Part shown: in pieces, positions 23,435 to 26,305 of the stretch | Layout of the letters: the number at the start of each line of letters is the position of its first letter | Position numbering within the stretch: position 1 is the stretch's first letter | Made by a program: the position numbers and the translations under genes | Source: CAMYJH01 sp041589735 | GTDB taxonomy: Bacteria > Pseudomonadota > Gammaproteobacteria > HK1 | Direction: 5' to 3' | NCBI GenBank assembly: GCA_041589735.1 | Contig: JBFHVA010000020.1 | Span: forward strand, 1 to 26,305 | DNA length: 26,305 nucleotides | The notes under the pieces: model-generated | The model's database searches: none | Seen by the model: the letters and a program-made list of their open reading frames with translations, nothing else | Told to the model about the DNA's origin: nothing

Positions 23435-24454
23435 TTAACCCTCGGGGCTTCGTTCGGCGCTGTGAAAGCTTGAGCGATAGGCAAACAATCCTACAGCTCC
23501 ACCGGTGTGCAAGAAGACAACGTTTCGCTTGTCTTTCAGTGAACCTTTCTGCACCAGGTCGATCAGGCCCGCCATTGCCTTGCCGGTGTATACGGGATCG
23601 AGAAGTATCCCCTCCAGGCGTCCGGTGAGTGTCACCGCGGCGACCATCTCTGCGGTGGGGATGCCGTAGCCTTTCCCAACGTAGTCGCCGTTCGCGCGCA
23701 CATGTTCCCGCGAAAAAGGCACATTCACGTCGAGCAGCTCGAGAGTCTCCCGGGCAAGCGTAAGGACTTTGTCTTCCTGCTCCGTGGCGGATCGGCTGAC
23801 GCACACGCCAAGTACCGGAACGTCGAGGCCAAGCCCGGCGAAACCCGCCAGCAGCCCCGCCTGAGTGCCGGCACTGCCACTGGCGTGCACCACCAGGTCT
23901 ATGTCCAGTCCGAGTCTCTGGCTTTGCTCCCACAGCTCTTTGGCACAGCGGGCGTAGCCAAGCGCGCCGCGGGCGTTCGACCCACCCACGGGTAGGACGT
24001 AAGGTCGCTTTCCCTCCGAGCGGAGATCGGTCGCCAGCGCCTCAAGCGCCGCGTCCATGTCCGTGTCCTTGGGGAAATGATAGGTACGCGCGTGGCACAA
24101 GCGATCGATGAGGTAGTTTCCGTTGTGGGCGTAATCTGCGCCGCCGTCCGCCCATACCTCCTCGAGCAGCAGGTGGCAGTCTAGCCCCAGTCGGGCGGCG
24201 GCGGCGGCAGTCTGGCGGGCGTGGTTGGACTGCACCGCTCCCGCTGTGAGCACCGAGTCGGCGCCGTGCTTGAGCGCCTCGTCCAGGAGATATTCGAGCT
24301 TTCTGGTCTTGTTGCCGCCGCTGGCAAGCCCGGTGCAGTCATCGCGCTTTATCCACAAACGTGGACCGGCCAGCGCTTCGCTCATTCGGGGCATGGGTTC
24401 GAGCGGCGTGGGAAAATGGCCCAGCGGTACGCGATCGAAACGTTCAAGCTTCAC
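23435..24454 (-). CDS. dcyD: D-cysteine desulfhydrase (ACC deaminase family)
   Basis: This PLP enzyme splits D-cysteine into pyruvate, sulfide and ammonia. The 339-residue protein has WIKRDDCTGLASGGNKTRKL (34-53) with PLP-binding Lys49, the AGAVQSNHARQ loop (71-81) and HASGSAGTQAGL (190-201) for the PLP phosphate. The ACC deaminase subfamily has Glu in DPVYEGK; here it is DPVYTGKAMAGL (286-297) with Thr290, and the C-terminal loop is HTGGAVGLFAY (316-326). Both features point to D-cysteine desulfhydrase rather than ACC deaminase. It starts at ATG 24454, 151 bases after the PilZ gene on the same strand. Confidence 0.88.
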   Translation of the reverse strand: MKLERFDRVPLGHFPTPLEPMPRMSEALAGPRLWIKRDDCTGLASGGNKTRKLEYLLDEALKHGADSVLTAGAVQSNHARQTAAAAARLGLDCHLLLEEVWADGGADYAHNGNYLIDRLCHARTYHFPKDTDMDAALEALATDLRSEGKRPYVLPVGGSNARGALGYARCAKELWEQSQRLGLDIDLVVHASGSAGTQAGLLAGFAGLGLDVPVLGVCVSRSATEQEDKVLTLARETLELLDVNVPFSREHVRANGDYVGKGYGIPTAEMVAAVTLTGRLEGILLDPVYTGKAMAGLIDLVQKGSLKDKRNVVFLHTGGAVGLFAYRSSFHSAERSPEG

Positions 24455-24605
24455 GATCGTATTCGGTCAAAGGCTGCAAGCGGCCGGTGTAGAGACCTTA
24501 GAACTACCGCGCCGTAAGGGCAACGGGGGGCGGAGGATTTGATACAGGTAGCGCCTGTGTCTGAAAAGGCGCGCCGCGGGACCGAATGTCCGGGTTCAGG
24601 CGATG

Positions 24606-25103
24606 CTAAACCGTTTTTCTTCGCTTCGAGCTCGACTTGATGTGCGGCTGCCCGCGTCCGTACAGGTAAAGTTCGTACTCTTCCATGGGCACAAGCTGTT
24701 CTTCTATGAACAGTACGAAGCGCCTCAGGTTTTTTGTGTCTATAAATCTTTTGAAGCTAAAGCCGATGGCGATTCGCGCTGCCTCCGGGGCGCCGTCTAC
24801 CGCCGAAACGTGAGCCACGAGGCATTTTACCGAAATCGGGACTCGTTCTTTGCGCAGCGGTACCAGGAACCGCGCACGCACGTAACAAGCCTTGCTCTTC
24901 CCGATTTCCTCTCTTTTGGGCAACAGAGCTGCGGCCGATTCGGCACTCAGGCGGACCTGCATGCCGCCTGGAGAGACGTTATGCATCAGGCCGCTAACCG
25001 TCCGTCCTGTCGAACCGGTTAGCATGACCGGAACGGTTATGGTAATCCGTGGGAGCTGACGCCGATCGACGTCGACGAAGGGCGCTCGCTTTTCGATGCT
25101 CAT
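24606..25103 (-). CDS. PilZ domain protein (probable c-di-GMP receptor)
   Basis: The 165-residue protein has one PilZ domain. The c-di-GMP-binding motifs are both present: an RxxxR at DRRQLPRI (13-20, Arg15 and Arg19) and NxSxxG at NVSPGGM (42-48). The rest is a beta barrel with a C-terminal helix (RRFVLFIEEQLVPMEEYE, 127-144) and a basic tail. It has no output domain, so it probably acts by binding a partner. ATG 25103 is used, with GAGG six bases upstream. The frame opens further to a TTG at 25202, but that stretch includes a perfect hairpin and does not look like protein. It may relate functionally to the LapD-type receptor in the window, but no gene linkage shows this. Confidence 0.86.
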   Translation of the reverse strand: MSIEKRAPFVDVDRRQLPRITITVPVMLTGSTGRTVSGLMHNVSPGGMQVRLSAESAAALLPKREEIGKSKACYVRARFLVPLRKERVPISVKCLVAHVSAVDGAPEAARIAIGFSFKRFIDTKNLRRFVLFIEEQLVPMEEYELYLYGRGQPHIKSSSKRRKTV

Positions 25104-25144
25104 GAATCGCCTCGAGCCGTCCGTCGCAAATGAAGGGTCTTTTT

Positions 25145-25168
25145 TGCCGGGGCTGACAGTCCCCGGCA
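25145..25168 (-). repeat. Perfect hairpin in the leader of the PilZ gene
   Basis: TGCCGGGG (25145-25152) and CCCCGGCA (25161-25168) form an 8-bp perfect stem with an 8-base loop, 42 bases upstream of the PilZ ATG. On the plus strand a T-run precedes the stem, which becomes an A-run after it on the PilZ strand. It is therefore not an intrinsic terminator in either direction. It could affect translation of the PilZ mRNA or be a protein-binding site; I do not see the conserved sequence of known c-di-GMP riboswitches. Confidence 0.5.
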
Positions 25169-25321
25169 AGACTCCTACGGACGCATCCCTCAATATCGGC
25201 AAAGTTCGCCAATCATTGAGTGCGAGGACACGTTGGCGGTTGGGTAAAGGTCTCCGCCTTATCTTGAAGTGTCAGGAATAATTCCCGGAAAGAAGCTGCG
25301 CGATCCCGTGAGGGTCGTTTC

Positions 25322-25744
25322 TCAAGGTCGGAAATCAGGAAGGCTGCCGTCCATGTACCACTGTTCGGTGCCGGGATCGAACCACCAAAGATCCGCTTGA
25401 GAAATAGTGCGCACCTTGTTGGAATCGGGGAAGTAGTAATCGAAGCTGGTGGCTACGGTGGCCTCGTTGCGTTCCTCATTTACGCTCAAGATGCTGGACC
25501 CATAGGCGCTCACGCGCACCTCTGCAGGCACCCTGACCGTGGCAGACGTGGCTCCACCGTCCCGGCGCCGGAGAAGTCCGGCGGCGACGTCGAAGTTTCC
25601 CCAGCGGATAGAGTCTGTATACAGGCGTACCGCCTGGTCGAGCTTAAGCGCGCGACTTTCTTTTTTGATTTTCGCGCAGCTGCTCGCTGCCGCCATGGCG
25701 ACTACGACCATGACCAGCACTTTCATGAAGCTTCGATGATTCAT
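25322..25744 (-). CDS. Hypothetical small lipoprotein
   Basis: I do not recognise the family. The 140-residue product has a short basic start, a hydrophobic stretch (about 8-21) and a Cys at 23 in AASSCAK, which fits a lipobox loosely, so a lipoprotein is likely. The mature part begins with a helix, KLDQAVRLYTDSIRWGNFDV (34-53). Beta-rich sequence follows, ending in WWFDPGTEQWYMDGSLPDF (119-137). Helix followed by strands and a W-x-x-DG ending resembles NTF2-like proteins; that is an inference from pattern only. ATG 25744 is used; ATG 25726 is possible. It lies between prfC and the PilZ gene on the minus strand, 147 bases after prfC. Confidence 0.65.
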   Translation of the reverse strand: MNHRSFMKVLVMVVVAMAAASSCAKIKKESRALKLDQAVRLYTDSIRWGNFDVAAGLLRRRDGGATSATVRVPAEVRVSAYGSSILSVNEERNEATVATSFDYYFPDSNKVRTISQADLWWFDPGTEQWYMDGSLPDFRP

Positions 25745-25891
25745 GTCTTCAAGCGGCGCGTTAAAAACACCCCGCTACAGGTTTCAAATCCAAGATTTAA
25801 GCCTATCACCATTAAAGCGCTCCAGCCTAACCTGCCCCTAACGCTTGACCTTTACACGCGCGACCGCTACCCGGCGCGGTTGGGCGGGAGA

Positions 25892-26305
25892 TTAATGTTC
25901 CCGCGTGGCTGTGAAACGCACTTCCGGCCAGCGCTCCTGGGCCAGATTAAGGTTCACCAGGGTCGGCGCCAGGTACGACAAATTGCCGCCGCTATCTAAA
26001 GCAAGCCTTGCTTCGTTCTTGCGCTTGAACTCTTCGAGCCGTTTCGCGTCAGCACATGAAACCCAGCGGGCGGTGGTGACATCTACCGAGTCAAAACTGC
26101 TTTCCACTCCGTACTCGTGACGTAAACGGTACGCCACCACGTCGAACTGCAGGCTGCCGATGGCGCCCAAGATAAGGTCATTTCGGGCTATTGGCCGGAA
26201 CACCTGTGTCGCCCCCTCCTCGCTCAGCTGATCCAGCCCCTTTTGCAGCGCCTTCATTCTCAGCGGGTCGCGAAGCACTACTCGGCGAAACAGATCAGGG
26301 GCAAA
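25892..26305 (-). CDS. prfC: Peptide chain release factor 3 (prfC), C-terminal part
   Basis: RF3 is the GTPase that recycles RF1 and RF2 after termination. Only the last 137 codons are in the window; the gene runs off the right edge, in frame from 26305. The visible part matches the RF3 C-terminal domain: FRRVVLRDPLRMKALQKGL, then LSEEGATQVFRP, LILGAIGSLQFDVVAYRL and YGVESSFDSV, ending with LAQERWPEVRFTATREH. The GTP-binding domain lies outside. It is complete at the 3' end (TAA, complement of 25892-25894), so there is no sign of truncation beyond the window edge. Confidence 0.93.
   Translation of the reverse strand, partial: FAPDLFRRVVLRDPLRMKALQKGLDQLSEEGATQVFRPIARNDLILGAIGSLQFDVVAYRLRHEYGVESSFDSVDVTTARWVSCADAKRLEEFKRKNEARLALDSGGNLSYLAPTLVNLNLAQERWPEVRFTATREH

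Noticed and set aside
25145..25168. Reading the hairpin upstream of the PilZ gene as an intrinsic terminator
   Set aside because: The T-run is on the wrong side of the stem for both strands.
25104..25202. Upstream extension of the PilZ protein to a TTG start at 25202
   Set aside because: The added 33 residues come from the hairpin leader and lack a family match, whereas ATG 25103 has a ribosome site and precedes the RxxxR motif closely.

Overview
The window is GC-rich, densely coding bacterial DNA, most likely from a gammaproteobacterium. The gene content supports this: thiS-thiG beside trmB, mutY followed by a YggX-type gene and tRNA-Phe, argH divergent from an AlgZ/AlgR pair, LapD/LapG, PilJ- and ChpA-like proteins, and RF3 (prfC). 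I cannot name a genus. No insertion sequence, prophage or CRISPR array is visible, and the only RNA gene is one tRNA.

Layout: (1) 150-1212, thiamine thiazole genes thiS and thiG. (2) 1267-2594 on the minus strand, a receiver-only protein lacking its phosphoacceptor Asp, followed by a metallo-beta-lactamase-fold hydrolase. (3) 2759-4440, trmB and a CysQ-type phosphatase. (4) 4480-4965 on the minus strand, a short SpeD. (5) 5277-7956, a LapG-type periplasmic protease and a LapD-type c-di-GMP receptor with degenerate GGDEF and EAL domains. (6) 8072-12983 on the minus strand, argH, asmA, mutY, yggX and tRNA-Phe. (7) 13081-20301 on the plus strand, a signalling block: AlgZ-like kinase, AlgR-like LytTR regulator, PilI-like CheW protein, PilJ-like receptor and a short ChpA-like protein. 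(8) 20287-22407 on the minus strand, bioA and rsmE. (9) 22739-23428, an exported FKBP. (10) 23435-26305 on the minus strand, prfC (cut by the window edge), a small lipoprotein, a PilZ protein and D-cysteine desulfhydrase.

The most unusual part is 15119-20301. It resembles the pilus chemosensory (Pil-Chp) system reduced to PilI, PilJ and the C-terminal part of ChpA. The ChpA-like protein keeps the dimerisation helices and the CheW-like domain, but I find no HPt histidine, no N box, no G boxes and no receiver domain. The receptor tip is also off consensus. This looks like a pseudokinase array, placed directly downstream of a complete AlgZ/AlgR pair. In Pseudomonas, AlgZ/AlgR and Pil-Chp both control type IV pili but are encoded at separate loci. 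A second degenerate signalling protein (the receiver at 2190-2594) and three c-di-GMP-linked proteins (LapD with LapG, and PilZ) lie in the same 26 kb, so surface attachment and motility is a plausible shared theme. That theme is inference; the remaining genes are ordinary housekeeping.
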